A stretch of 64,000 bases of DNA from Bacteroides oleiciplenus YIT 12058. GTDB lineage: Bacteria > Bacteroidota > Bacteroidia > Bacteroidales > Bacteroidaceae. The notes beneath the pieces were generated by a model. That model was not told the origin of the DNA and ran no database searches. It saw only the letters and a program-made list of their open reading frames with translations. Where the stretch lies: contig NZ_JH992944.1 in NCBI RefSeq assembly GCF_000315485.1, positions 211,781-275,780 on the forward strand, read 5' to 3'. Shown here piece by piece: positions 26,432 through 35,482 of the stretch (position 1 is its first letter; each line of letters begins with the position of its first letter). The position numbers and the translations under genes were made by a program.

Positions 26432-28321
26432 ATGGAATATACAATTCTAATCCTGCTCCTCCCCTTGCTCTCCTTCCTCACGTTGGGAATCGGTGGCAAA
26501 TGGATGACGCACCGGACGGCAGGCATCATCGGTACCACGGTATTGGCTGTGGTGACCGTACTGAGTTATGCCACTGCCTGGCAATATTTCTCCGCTCCGC
26601 GCCTGGCGGATGGTACCTTCGCCACACTTATGCCTTATAATGTGACGTGGCTGCCTTTCACCGAGACGCTGAGTATCGACCTGGGTATTTTGCTCGACCC
26701 AATTTCAGTGATGATGCTCATCGTCATCTCCACTGTGTCGCTGATGGTACATGTCTACTCTTTCGGCTACATGAAGGGCGAACGCGGGTTCCAACGCTAT
26801 TATGCATTCCTCAGCCTGTTCACCATGTCCATGCTTGGCCTGGTGGTGGCTACTAATATCTTCCAGATGTACCTGTTCTGGGAGTTGGTGGGTGTTTCAT
26901 CCTATCTGCTCATCGGTTTCTACTATACGAAGCCGTCCGCTGTTGCAGCAAGCAAGAAGGCATTCATCGTCACCCGCTTTGCCGACCTGGGTTTTCTGAT
27001 CGGTATCCTTATTTATGGTTATTATGCCGGCACATATACCTTCCAGCCCAGCGAAATGGCATTGTTGAAAGGTGGTGCAGCAATGATTCCCCTTGCCCTC
27101 GGACTGATGTTCATCGGTGGTGCCGGAAAGAGCGCGATGTTCCCGTTGCACATCTGGTTGCCGGATGCTATGGAAGGTCCTACGCCTGTCAGTGCATTGA
27201 TTCATGCGGCTACGATGGTAGTAGCCGGAGTTTACCTGGTGGCGCGGATGTTCCCGCTGTTCATCGGTTATGCACCAAATGTGCTGCATTTGGTGGCTTA
27301 CATCGGAGCATTCACGGCGTTTTATGCCGCTTCGGTAGCCTGCGTGCAGAGTGACATTAAGCGGGTGCTTGCATTCTCTACTATCTCACAGATTGGTTTC
27401 ATGATGGTGGCACTGGGAGTTTGTACTTCTGCCGATCCGCATCATGGAGGTCTGGGATATATGGCGGGAATGTTCCACCTATTTACACACGCTATGTTCA
27501 AGGCGTTGCTCTTCCTCGGTGCAGGTAGCATTATCCATGCGGTACACAGCAATGAGATGTCCGCTATGGGTGGCTTGTACAAATATATGCCTGTGACACA
27601 CGTCACGTTCCTGATTGCGTGTCTTGCCATCGCGGGTATTCCCCCGTTCTCCGGTTTCTTCTCCAAAGATGAGATATTGACGGCATGCTTCCAGTTCAGC
27701 CCTGTCATGGGTTGGATTATGACAGTGATTGCGGCAATGACGGCGTTCTATATGTTCCGTCTTTACTACGGTATCTTTTGGGGTAAAGAGAACAAGGAAC
27801 TCCATGCTGAACACACGCCTCATGAAAGTCCGTTAGCGATGACTATCCCGTTGATGTTCCTTGCTGTTGTAACTATCGTGGCAGGTTTCATCCCCTTCGG
27901 GAAGTTCATCTCTTCCAACGGCACAGCTTACGAAATTCATCTCGATTGGGCGGTAGCGGGTACCAGTATTGCTATAGCTGTTGTCTCTATCGCAATTGCT
28001 ACAGCCATGTATGCACGTGCAAAACAACCCGTTGCCAATGCACTTGCCCGCCGCTTCCGTGGATTGTGGACGGCTGCTTATCATCGTTTCTACATTGATG
28101 ATATATACCAGTTCATCACCCACAAGATTATCTTCGGTTGCATCTCCCGTCCCATCGCCTGGTTCGACCGCCATGTAGTGGATGGCTTCTTCAACTTCCT
28201 TGCCTGGAGTGCCAATGCTACCAGTGATGAGATACGCGGTTTGCAAAGCGGACAGATTCAACAATACACCTATGTATTCCTGTTGGGTACACTGGCACTG
28301 ATTCTGCTGTTGTTGCTGTAG
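26432..28321 (+). CDS. nuoL: Complex I subunit NuoL
   Basis: 629 aa antiporter-like proton-translocating subunit with 14 or more helices and the long C-terminal lateral helix region. Conserved segments: FWELVGVSSYLLIGFYY (key Glu), GKSAMFPLHIWLPDAMEGPTP (key Lys), SALIHAATMVVAGVY and FHLFTHAMFKALLFLGAG. Distal part of the membrane arm. Confidence 0.96.
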   Translation: MEYTILILLLPLLSFLTLGIGGKWMTHRTAGIIGTTVLAVVTVLSYATAWQYFSAPRLADGTFATLMPYNVTWLPFTETLSIDLGILLDPISVMMLIVISTVSLMVHVYSFGYMKGERGFQRYYAFLSLFTMSMLGLVVATNIFQMYLFWELVGVSSYLLIGFYYTKPSAVAASKKAFIVTRFADLGFLIGILIYGYYAGTYTFQPSEMALLKGGAAMIPLALGLMFIGGAGKSAMFPLHIWLPDAMEGPTPVSALIHAATMVVAGVYLVARMFPLFIGYAPNVLHLVAYIGAFTAFYAASVACVQSDIKRVLAFSTISQIGFMMVALGVCTSADPHHGGLGYMAGMFHLFTHAMFKALLFLGAGSIIHAVHSNEMSAMGGLYKYMPVTHVTFLIACLAIAGIPPFSGFFSKDEILTACFQFSPVMGWIMTVIAAMTAFYMFRLYYGIFWGKENKELHAEHTPHESPLAMTIPLMFLAVVTIVAGFIPFGKFISSNGTAYEIHLDWAVAGTSIAIAVVSIAIATAMYARAKQPVANALARRFRGLWTAAYHRFYIDDIYQFITHKIIFGCISRPIAWFDRHVVDGFFNFLAWSANATSDEIRGLQSGQIQQYTYVFLLGTLALILLLLL

Positions 28322-28370
28322 TAGAGAAATGTCAATCCTAATTCGTAAATAGTAAAAACGCAATATAAAG

Positions 28371-29852
28371 ATGAACATATTAAGTATTTTTGTTCTCATC
28401 CCCCTGCTGATGCTCCTTGGCCTTTGGCTGAGCCGCAACCTTCGGCAGATACGCACGGTGATGGTGGTAGGTGCATCGGCACTGGTGCTGGCCGCAGTAG
28501 GCCTGACTATTGCCTACCTGCAAGCCCGTGCCGCCGGAGACACTGCCGAAATGCTTTTCCGCGCAGATGTGCCTTGGTATCCGGCACTCAACATACAGTA
28601 TTCTGTCGGTGTAGACGGCATCTCAGTAGCTATGCTGCTGCTTTCCGCTATCATCGTCTTCACCGGAACATTCGCTTCCTGGCGTCTGCAACCACTGACG
28701 AAAGAATATTTCCTTTGGTTCACCCTGCTCTCCCTCGGAGTATTCGGCTTCTTCATTTCCACGGACCTGTTCACCATGTTCATGTTCTATGAAGTAGCGC
28801 TTATCCCGATGTACCTGCTTATCGGTGTATGGGGTAGCGGACGCAAAGAATATTCTGCCATGAAACTGACGTTGATGCTGATGGGCGGTTCTGCCTTCCT
28901 GCTGATTGGTATCCTTGGCATCTATTACGGTGCCGGCGCCACGAGCATGAACCTACTGGACATTGCCGCATTGCACAATATCCCCATCGAACAACAACGT
29001 ATCTGGTTCCCGCTTACGTTCCTCGGTTTCGGTGTGCTGGGTGCCCTGTTCCCGTTCCATACATGGAGCCCCGACGGTCACGCCTCGGCGCCTACTGCCG
29101 TAAGTATGCTCCATGCAGGTGTACTGATGAAACTTGGTGGTTACGGTTGCTTCCGTATCGCCATGTATCTGATGCCCGAAGCTGCACAGGAACTGGGCTG
29201 GATATTCCTGATACTGACGGGTATCTCCGTTGTCTACGGTGCTTTCTCGGCCTGCGTACAAACGGACTTGAAGTATATCAATGCGTACTCCTCCGTATCT
29301 CACTGCGGTCTTGTACTTTTCGCCATCCTGATGATGAACCAGACCGCCTGTACAGGTGCCGTCCTGCAAATGCTCAGCCACGGATTGATGACAGCCTTGT
29401 TCTTCGCCCTTATCGGTATGATATACGGCCGTACCCACACACGTGACGTACGCGAACTTTCAGGACTGATGAAAATCATGCCTTTCCTCGCCGTGTGCTA
29501 TGTCATTGCCGGACTTGCCAACCTCGGACTTCCGGGCCTCAGCGGTTTCGTTGCCGAAATGACTATCTTCAACGGTGCTTTCCAGCATGCAGATGTTTTC
29601 CACCGCACATGGACGATTATCGCCTGTACCTCGATTGTGATTACCGCAGTCTATATCCTTCGGCTCGTCGGTAAGATACTTTACGGTACCTGCACCAACA
29701 AGCACCATCTGGCACTGACTGATGCTACCTGGGATGAACGCACTGCCGTGATTATTCTCATCGTCTGCGTTGCAGGTCTCGGTCTTGCTCCGTTGTGGAT
29801 CAGCAATATGATCGGAGACAGCGTATTGCCTCTGGTAAGTATATTTCAATAA
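28371..29852 (+). CDS. nuoM: Complex I subunit NuoM
   Basis: 493 aa antiporter-like subunit. Conserved segments: MFYEVALIPMYLLIGVWG (key Glu), GALFPFHTWSPDGHASAPTA, HAGVLMKLGGYG (key Lys) and YSSVSHCGLVL. It sits between NuoL and NuoN in the membrane arm. Confidence 0.96.
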   Translation: MNILSIFVLIPLLMLLGLWLSRNLRQIRTVMVVGASALVLAAVGLTIAYLQARAAGDTAEMLFRADVPWYPALNIQYSVGVDGISVAMLLLSAIIVFTGTFASWRLQPLTKEYFLWFTLLSLGVFGFFISTDLFTMFMFYEVALIPMYLLIGVWGSGRKEYSAMKLTLMLMGGSAFLLIGILGIYYGAGATSMNLLDIAALHNIPIEQQRIWFPLTFLGFGVLGALFPFHTWSPDGHASAPTAVSMLHAGVLMKLGGYGCFRIAMYLMPEAAQELGWIFLILTGISVVYGAFSACVQTDLKYINAYSSVSHCGLVLFAILMMNQTACTGAVLQMLSHGLMTALFFALIGMIYGRTHTRDVRELSGLMKIMPFLAVCYVIAGLANLGLPGLSGFVAEMTIFNGAFQHADVFHRTWTIIACTSIVITAVYILRLVGKILYGTCTNKHHLALTDATWDERTAVIILIVCVAGLGLAPLWISNMIGDSVLPLVSIFQ

Positions 29853-29897
29853 TGGTATGCTAATAACTTATAACTAATAACTTATCATTCAATAGAT

Positions 29898-31337
29898 ATG
29901 GATTATTCCCAATTCCTTATTCTCAAAGAAGAGCTTTCGCTGATAGCTGTCATCGTGATCCTCTTCGTGGCCGACCTCTTCATGAGCCCTGACGCTCATA
30001 AGAAGGACGGTAACCCACGACTCAATACCATGTTGCCCGTCGTGCTACTCACGATACACACGTTGATTACCATCATCCCCGGTCCGGCTGCCGATGCTTT
30101 CGGTGGCATGTACCATAACGCCCCGATACAAAGCATCGTGAAGTCCATCCTCAGCGTAGGTACGCTGATTGTTTTCCTGATGGCACACGAGTGGCTGAAG
30201 CTGCCGGACACCATCATCAAACAAGGTGAATTCTATATGCTGACACTCTGCACGTTGCTGGGTATGTACTTCATGATTTCCGCAGGACACTTCCTAATGT
30301 TTTTTATCGGACTGGAAACAGCAAGTATCCCGATGGCTGCATTGGTTGCTTTCGACAAGTACCGCCATCACTCTGCCGAAGCTGGTGCCAAATACATCCT
30401 CACCGCACTTTTTTCCAGCGGACTGTTGCTTTATGGCATCTCGCTTATTTACGGAACAGTAGGTACTCTTTATTTCGATGATATCCCGGCCCACCTGGAT
30501 GGCAACGCCCTGCAAATAATGGCATTTGTCTTTTTCTTCTCCGGCATGGGATTCAAACTTTCCCTGGTTCCCTTCCATCTCTGGACGGCAGACGTGTACG
30601 AAGGTGCCCCGAGCGTAGTAACTGCTTATTTGAGTGTTATTTCTAAAGGATCGGCAGCTTTCGTATTGATGACTATCCTTATCAAGACATTCGCCCCGAT
30701 GGTGGATCAATGGCAGGAAGTTCTTTATTGGATTATCATAGCTTCTATCACCCTTGCCAACCTTTTCGCCCTGCGCCAGGAAAACCTGAAACGATTGATG
30801 GCATTTTCCAGTATTTCGCAGGCAGGCTATATTATGTTGGGTGTGATTGCCGGAACGCAACAGGGTATGGCATCATTGGTGTATTATGTACTTATTTACA
30901 TGTTCGCCAACCTCTCTGTATTTGCAGTGATTACGATCATCGCCTTGCGTGCCCATCGCTTCACTCTTGAAGAGTATAACGGACTGTACAGTACCAATCC
31001 GAAACTGGCATTCCTCATGACACTTGCCCTGTTCTCATTGGCAGGTATTCCTCCGTTCGCGGGCTTCTTCTCGAAGTTCTTTATCTTTGCGGCAGCTTTC
31101 CAGGGTGGTTTCCATCTGCTGGTATTCATCGCATTGGTGAATACGATTATTTCACTCTATTACTATCTGAAGATTGTGAAGTCCATGTATATCAACAAGA
31201 GTGATGAGCCTATCGCAACTTTCCGCAGCGATAACTACACGCGTGCCAGTCTTGTCATCTGTACACTCGGTATCATCGTACTGAGCCTTGCGAGCGTGGT
31301 TTATCAATCCATCGACAAGTTCTCGTTCGGACTATAA
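29898..31337 (+). CDS. nuoN: Complex I subunit NuoN
   Basis: 479 aa antiporter-like subunit with about 13 helices; GMGFKLSLVPFHLWTADVYEGAP and FSSISQAGYIMLG are conserved. It ends the nuo operon, and a 14-bp terminator follows. No nuoE, nuoF or nuoG is found in the operon. Confidence 0.96.
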   Translation: MDYSQFLILKEELSLIAVIVILFVADLFMSPDAHKKDGNPRLNTMLPVVLLTIHTLITIIPGPAADAFGGMYHNAPIQSIVKSILSVGTLIVFLMAHEWLKLPDTIIKQGEFYMLTLCTLLGMYFMISAGHFLMFFIGLETASIPMAALVAFDKYRHHSAEAGAKYILTALFSSGLLLYGISLIYGTVGTLYFDDIPAHLDGNALQIMAFVFFFSGMGFKLSLVPFHLWTADVYEGAPSVVTAYLSVISKGSAAFVLMTILIKTFAPMVDQWQEVLYWIIIASITLANLFALRQENLKRLMAFSSISQAGYIMLGVIAGTQQGMASLVYYVLIYMFANLSVFAVITIIALRAHRFTLEEYNGLYSTNPKLAFLMTLALFSLAGIPPFAGFFSKFFIFAAAFQGGFHLLVFIALVNTIISLYYYLKIVKSMYINKSDEPIATFRSDNYTRASLVICTLGIIVLSLASVVYQSIDKFSFGL

Positions 31338-31363
31338 ACGAACTATTCAATTCTTATTTCACT

Positions 31364-31408
31364 AAAGTGTGTACCGGATGGATAAAATCTCCGGTACACA
31401 CTTTTTTT
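31364..31408 (+). terminator. Terminator of the nuo operon
   Basis: A perfect 14-bp stem (31,364-31,377 with 31,391-31,404), 13-nt loop and a run of seven T. 26 nt after the nuoN stop. Confidence 0.92.
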
Positions 31409-31423
31409 ATTCCTGTATTTTCA

Positions 31424-31431
31424 TACCTTTG
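31424..31431 (+). promoter_or_regulatory. -7 box of the exported protein at 31,458
   Basis: TACCTTTG matches TAnnTTTG exactly, 26 nt before the ATG. No TTG is seen at the expected -33 position. Confidence 0.55.
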
Positions 31432-31457
31432 TCACATTAACAAAAAACATCTTCACT

Positions 31458-32456
31458 ATGAAGAAGCTGACTACTCTTCTATTTTTCAGCCTGCTCTGCA
31501 CTGGCATACAAGCACAAATCATGTTGAAAGACTCCACCGTCCAAGTCATTGGTTACTGGGAACTGGGAGACAAGTATGAATATGATTACATCAATCTGGA
31601 ATACGATATTATAGACGGCGATACCCTCCCGGATAAAAAGACCACAGCACGATACAGTCTTGAAGTTGTGGATTCTACAGCCAACAGCTATACATTAGAG
31701 CTTCGCGAGATATCTAGCAATTACCAGTTCAAGGACACACTCTCACAACAAATCATGTATAAAGTGATAGATAACCTCAAAAAAACTCCGAATATACGTA
31801 TTCTTACCAACGAATATGGACGTTTCCAGAATATTGCTAACTGGGATGAAATACAGAATGCCATAAAACCTCATTTTTATAATCTACAAGAAGAGATTAA
31901 AAGTCTTTTCTCACAGCATATGATAAAAGACCAAATAGAAGGTAGCAAACGTGATTCAATTAATCAAATGATAAACAATATGGTACAATATATGCTACAG
32001 GTATACAGCAACAAAGAGCTATACCTGAAAGGAATAGAATACATCACCGATATGTATGCCTTCCACGGTAATATATATGATATAAACAAGCACCATTATA
32101 CCGACAATAAAGTAAAGCTTCCTTTCGAAGGCGCCCAACCTATCGATACCCAAGCAGATTTCTTTATCTATGATTATAATACGGAAAGTTCCGAAGTAGA
32201 CTTCACTATCAATCAATATTTCGATACCGACCAACTTTTGGAAGAGTCGAAACGTTTCCTGTCAAAAATTTATGGGTTAGGCGAGCTGCCACCTGCAATG
32301 CCAGACAAGCAACCTTACCTCTTTATGGAGAGTTACACCAATTACGGCATTCATACCAATGCAGGATGGATGCTTTGGATGTACCATAAACATAGTCTGT
32401 TTCAAGGAACTACACAAAGAGTAAATACTTGGCAGGTAGATATGGTATTTGATTAA
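31458..32456 (+). CDS. Exported protein of unknown function
   Basis: 332 aa with a signal peptide (MKKLTTLLFFSLLCTGIQAQ). The mature part begins with a YWELGDKYEYDY segment and looks like a mixed alpha/beta protein with many aromatic and acidic residues; no known motif is recognised. It has its own -7 box, directly after the nuo terminator, and converges on the histidine kinase with only 5 nt between stops. Likely periplasmic; role unknown. Confidence 0.75.
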   Translation: MKKLTTLLFFSLLCTGIQAQIMLKDSTVQVIGYWELGDKYEYDYINLEYDIIDGDTLPDKKTTARYSLEVVDSTANSYTLELREISSNYQFKDTLSQQIMYKVIDNLKKTPNIRILTNEYGRFQNIANWDEIQNAIKPHFYNLQEEIKSLFSQHMIKDQIEGSKRDSINQMINNMVQYMLQVYSNKELYLKGIEYITDMYAFHGNIYDINKHHYTDNKVKLPFEGAQPIDTQADFFIYDYNTESSEVDFTINQYFDTDQLLEESKRFLSKIYGLGELPPAMPDKQPYLFMESYTNYGIHTNAGWMLWMYHKHSLFQGTTQRVNTWQVDMVFD

Positions 32457-32461
32457 ATACT

Positions 32462-35254
32462 TTATTCCAACGGCAAAATAAACCAGAATGTTGAGCCTTT
32501 GCCCAACTCACTATCTACCCCAATCTTGCCACCCAGTTGCTCGATAATACTCTTGCTTATGGAAAGTCCCAATCCTGTGCCCTGAACAAAAGAATTCAGT
32601 TTAATGAAACGGTCGAACACTTTACTACAGGCTTCCGGAGCAATACCAATACCCGTATCTGCCACATACACCCGCAGGTGTTTTTCATCTGGTTTATCGT
32701 ATCCAATCCGGATGCTGCCCGTGGTAGTGAACTTAATGGCATTGTTTATAAAGTTGGAAACCACCTGGTGCAAGCGGTTAGGATCGCTAACGATGACGCA
32801 TTGCGGCAATGTAGGTTCAAAAATAAGCTCCACTCCCGGCTTTACCCTCAACTGCATGGAGCGTGCAAGATCTCCGCACAAGGTATTAATATCAAAATCC
32901 TTGAATTTGAAATCAAAGGTTCCCGCCTCTATCTTCGACAGGTCCAGAATGTCAGAAATCAGTTGAAGCAACAGTTCATTATTCTCCTCCACCATCTTGG
33001 CGTATTCCTGCTTTTCCTCCGGCTCGTCTGTCTCCACCAACAGGCTCGAGAATCCGACAATAGCGTTCAGAGGTGTACGTATCTCATGACTCATATTTGC
33101 CAAAAACGCACTCTTCAGACGATCAGCTTCTTCTGCTTTCTCCTTGGCAACAATCAGTTTCCTTTCAGTTTCCTTCAACTCAGTGATATCGTAATTGACG
33201 CCGATTAACTCAATCAGACCATTCGCCGGATCATAACGATTGAGTACTACATTCATGCGCACCCAGTTCCATTTATTCAGCGTTCCGGATCTCAGTACAC
33301 GCATTTCACTTTTGAAACTTGTCTCCTCTCCCAGTTTAGCTTTTTCAAAGAAAGTCAGTACGCGCACCCTGTCCTCCGGATGCATCTTATTATATATTCC
33401 TACTACCTCTCCCAGAGGTGTTTCTTCATCCTCACCCATATTTTTATACCATTGTTTGATGGCATAGCCCTCTTTGGTGAGTAAGTTCAACTTGGCATAG
33501 CCCACTTTGGCATAATCGGAAATCAACAGGAAGAAATTCTCAAAGTCACGGATACGGTTAATAGAACTTATCCTTTCTGTATTGTCGATATTAATAAGTA
33601 CAAAGCCACTACAATCACCTTTGCTATCATATATCTTGTTTACTTTGGTATAGAGTTCTATACCCCCTTTTTTCCCCGATTCATAATAGTCGCTTATCTT
33701 GGTAAACTCATAATCCTGTGAAAAGTCAAGTTCATCTTCAACTTGCATTCTTTCACGTATATCCAGCGGCACATTCGGATTCTGATAGAAGTTTACACCA
33801 ACGGTATTCGCCTTATCCTTGACGCCGAATATTTCTAAATCTCTATTGTTGAGGTCAATCAGAAATCCGTCCTTATCATAGATTTCAATGCCTACCGGAA
33901 TATTAGAGAAGAGATTACGCAACAGTTTTTCGCTATGGTCCAGTGCCATGTAAGTCTGCTGCATTTCTGTGATGTCCATGTAGAGACACACCAGTTCTTC
34001 CGGGTCGGGTGAATAAATGACGCAATGGCAAGTCTTACCTGTAAGTTCAAAATACTCGTCCAGTTCCCTGTACGTATTCCTGTTATGTATTTCGGCCAGC
34101 CCCCTTATCTTTTCTTTCATTCTTTCCTCCGAATAAATCTCCGAAGCCAAACGCCCTTTGTAACTATCCAGTGGTGCACCACATAGATCGGCACTGAACT
34201 GGTTGGCATCCGTGATGAGATAATCAGTCGGTTTCCCCTCCCCATCGAAAATAACGGAAAGGCGCACATATCCCATAGGCATATACTTATATAGGTTACG
34301 CAAGAAAGAACGCTCACGTTCCGCCTCATCTCTGGCACGGCGCAAGTTGATGCAGATACTGATGATATTGGCAAGGGAAGAGAACCATTGATAGTCTTCA
34401 TTATCCCATCTGTGTTCCTGCTCTACCAGATCGATACCTATATATCCCCAAATGCGTTCAGTATTCCGCAAAGGAATCACCATCAATGACTTGATATCTT
34501 GTACAGACAATATTTTACGCTCCAGTTCAGCTTCATCCGGCAATTCGGTCAAGGAATTCAGCAAGATAGGTTTATCCGCCAATATATGACTATGCCACCA
34601 TTCCATACCCTGAGTATCAGTGGCCTGCAACAACTCTATTTCCGGCTCTACGCCTTGGGCAACTACCTCGTATGTACAACTCTGAGTATGGTAACCTTCA
34701 TCATATTCAATGATGTATACGCGTCCTCCATGAAAAAGTTCCAGTACATCTTTCAGTACCTTCGGGATTACCTCGTCCAGGCATTTATCTTTCAGAAAAT
34801 TACGCAGAGAGTTTGATACGGAATGTTGCCGGAACAGCAAAGCATTGAATTGCTTCAGGATATCCGTAGACTCCATATTCTCCGGAGCATCAACCACCTG
34901 GAGAATACCAAAAGCTTTTAAGTGCCCGTCTTCCGTCATCCACTTCTCACCCAGACGAGAACACACCCAAACCACGCCACGTGTAGTAAGTATAGGGAAA
35001 GTCTGTTCATAAATCTCAACTTCTTCTATTGAGATAAACTCACGGCTAATACGTTGACGATAGTCTTCACGAATATACAGTCCGAATTCACGAAAGGTCA
35101 GGGTATCACTTTTCAGCCCCAGCAAATTACATACATACTCAGAACAAAGATAATCCCGGGTAGTAAAGTCAGCTTCCCACCATCCTATCTGGCCGATAGT
35201 AGAGAGGCGGCGAAAACGTTCTGATTCTTGTGAATGTGAAGAGACAACACTCAT
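32462..35254 (-). CDS. Sensor histidine kinase with PAS and GAF domains
   Basis: 930 aa without an obvious signal peptide or membrane helix, so a cytoplasmic sensor. An N-terminal PAS-like domain (about 15-120) is followed by a GAF-like domain (about 140-320, FHGGRVYIIEYDEG to INLRRARDEAE), further PAS domains (about 440-560 and 590-700), then the HisKA box FLANMSHEIRTPLNAIVGF with the phosphorylated His near residue 721, and a HATPase domain with VSNFINNAIKFTT, VADTGIGI and GTGLGLSIS. No receiver domain and no adjacent response regulator. It is divergent from the TonB receptor, which could be a target. Confidence 0.92.
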   Translation of the reverse strand: MSVVSSHSQESERFRRLSTIGQIGWWEADFTTRDYLCSEYVCNLLGLKSDTLTFREFGLYIREDYRQRISREFISIEEVEIYEQTFPILTTRGVVWVCSRLGEKWMTEDGHLKAFGILQVVDAPENMESTDILKQFNALLFRQHSVSNSLRNFLKDKCLDEVIPKVLKDVLELFHGGRVYIIEYDEGYHTQSCTYEVVAQGVEPEIELLQATDTQGMEWWHSHILADKPILLNSLTELPDEAELERKILSVQDIKSLMVIPLRNTERIWGYIGIDLVEQEHRWDNEDYQWFSSLANIISICINLRRARDEAERERSFLRNLYKYMPMGYVRLSVIFDGEGKPTDYLITDANQFSADLCGAPLDSYKGRLASEIYSEERMKEKIRGLAEIHNRNTYRELDEYFELTGKTCHCVIYSPDPEELVCLYMDITEMQQTYMALDHSEKLLRNLFSNIPVGIEIYDKDGFLIDLNNRDLEIFGVKDKANTVGVNFYQNPNVPLDIRERMQVEDELDFSQDYEFTKISDYYESGKKGGIELYTKVNKIYDSKGDCSGFVLINIDNTERISSINRIRDFENFFLLISDYAKVGYAKLNLLTKEGYAIKQWYKNMGEDEETPLGEVVGIYNKMHPEDRVRVLTFFEKAKLGEETSFKSEMRVLRSGTLNKWNWVRMNVVLNRYDPANGLIELIGVNYDITELKETERKLIVAKEKAEEADRLKSAFLANMSHEIRTPLNAIVGFSSLLVETDEPEEKQEYAKMVEENNELLLQLISDILDLSKIEAGTFDFKFKDFDINTLCGDLARSMQLRVKPGVELIFEPTLPQCVIVSDPNRLHQVVSNFINNAIKFTTTGSIRIGYDKPDEKHLRVYVADTGIGIAPEACSKVFDRFIKLNSFVQGTGLGLSISKSIIEQLGGKIGVDSELGKGSTFWFILPLE

Positions 35255-35283
35255 ATCAATGTCTATTAAGATTCTAAATAGCG

Positions 35284-35291
35284 CAAAGATA
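35284..35291 (-). promoter_or_regulatory. -7 box of the PAS/GAF histidine kinase
   Basis: TATCTTTG on the minus strand, exact TAnnTTTG match, 30 nt before the start. The opposite-strand promoter for the TonB receptor shows only a one-mismatch box (CATCTTTG) before 35,483. Confidence 0.55.
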
Positions 35292-35482
35292 ACGTTTACT
35301 TCTTGAATTTGTTCCCATTCCCATCAACAAAAAAACTAAAGCATATTTAAATAGGCATCCGCCATTATCAGGGCATTCTGTCACCAAAATGTAATCATAT
35401 TGAGAATCAATTGTATGACATGTGTATTACGGTTGTAATTCCGTTGCCGCATCTTTGCATCGGAAATAAGAAACTATAAAAG

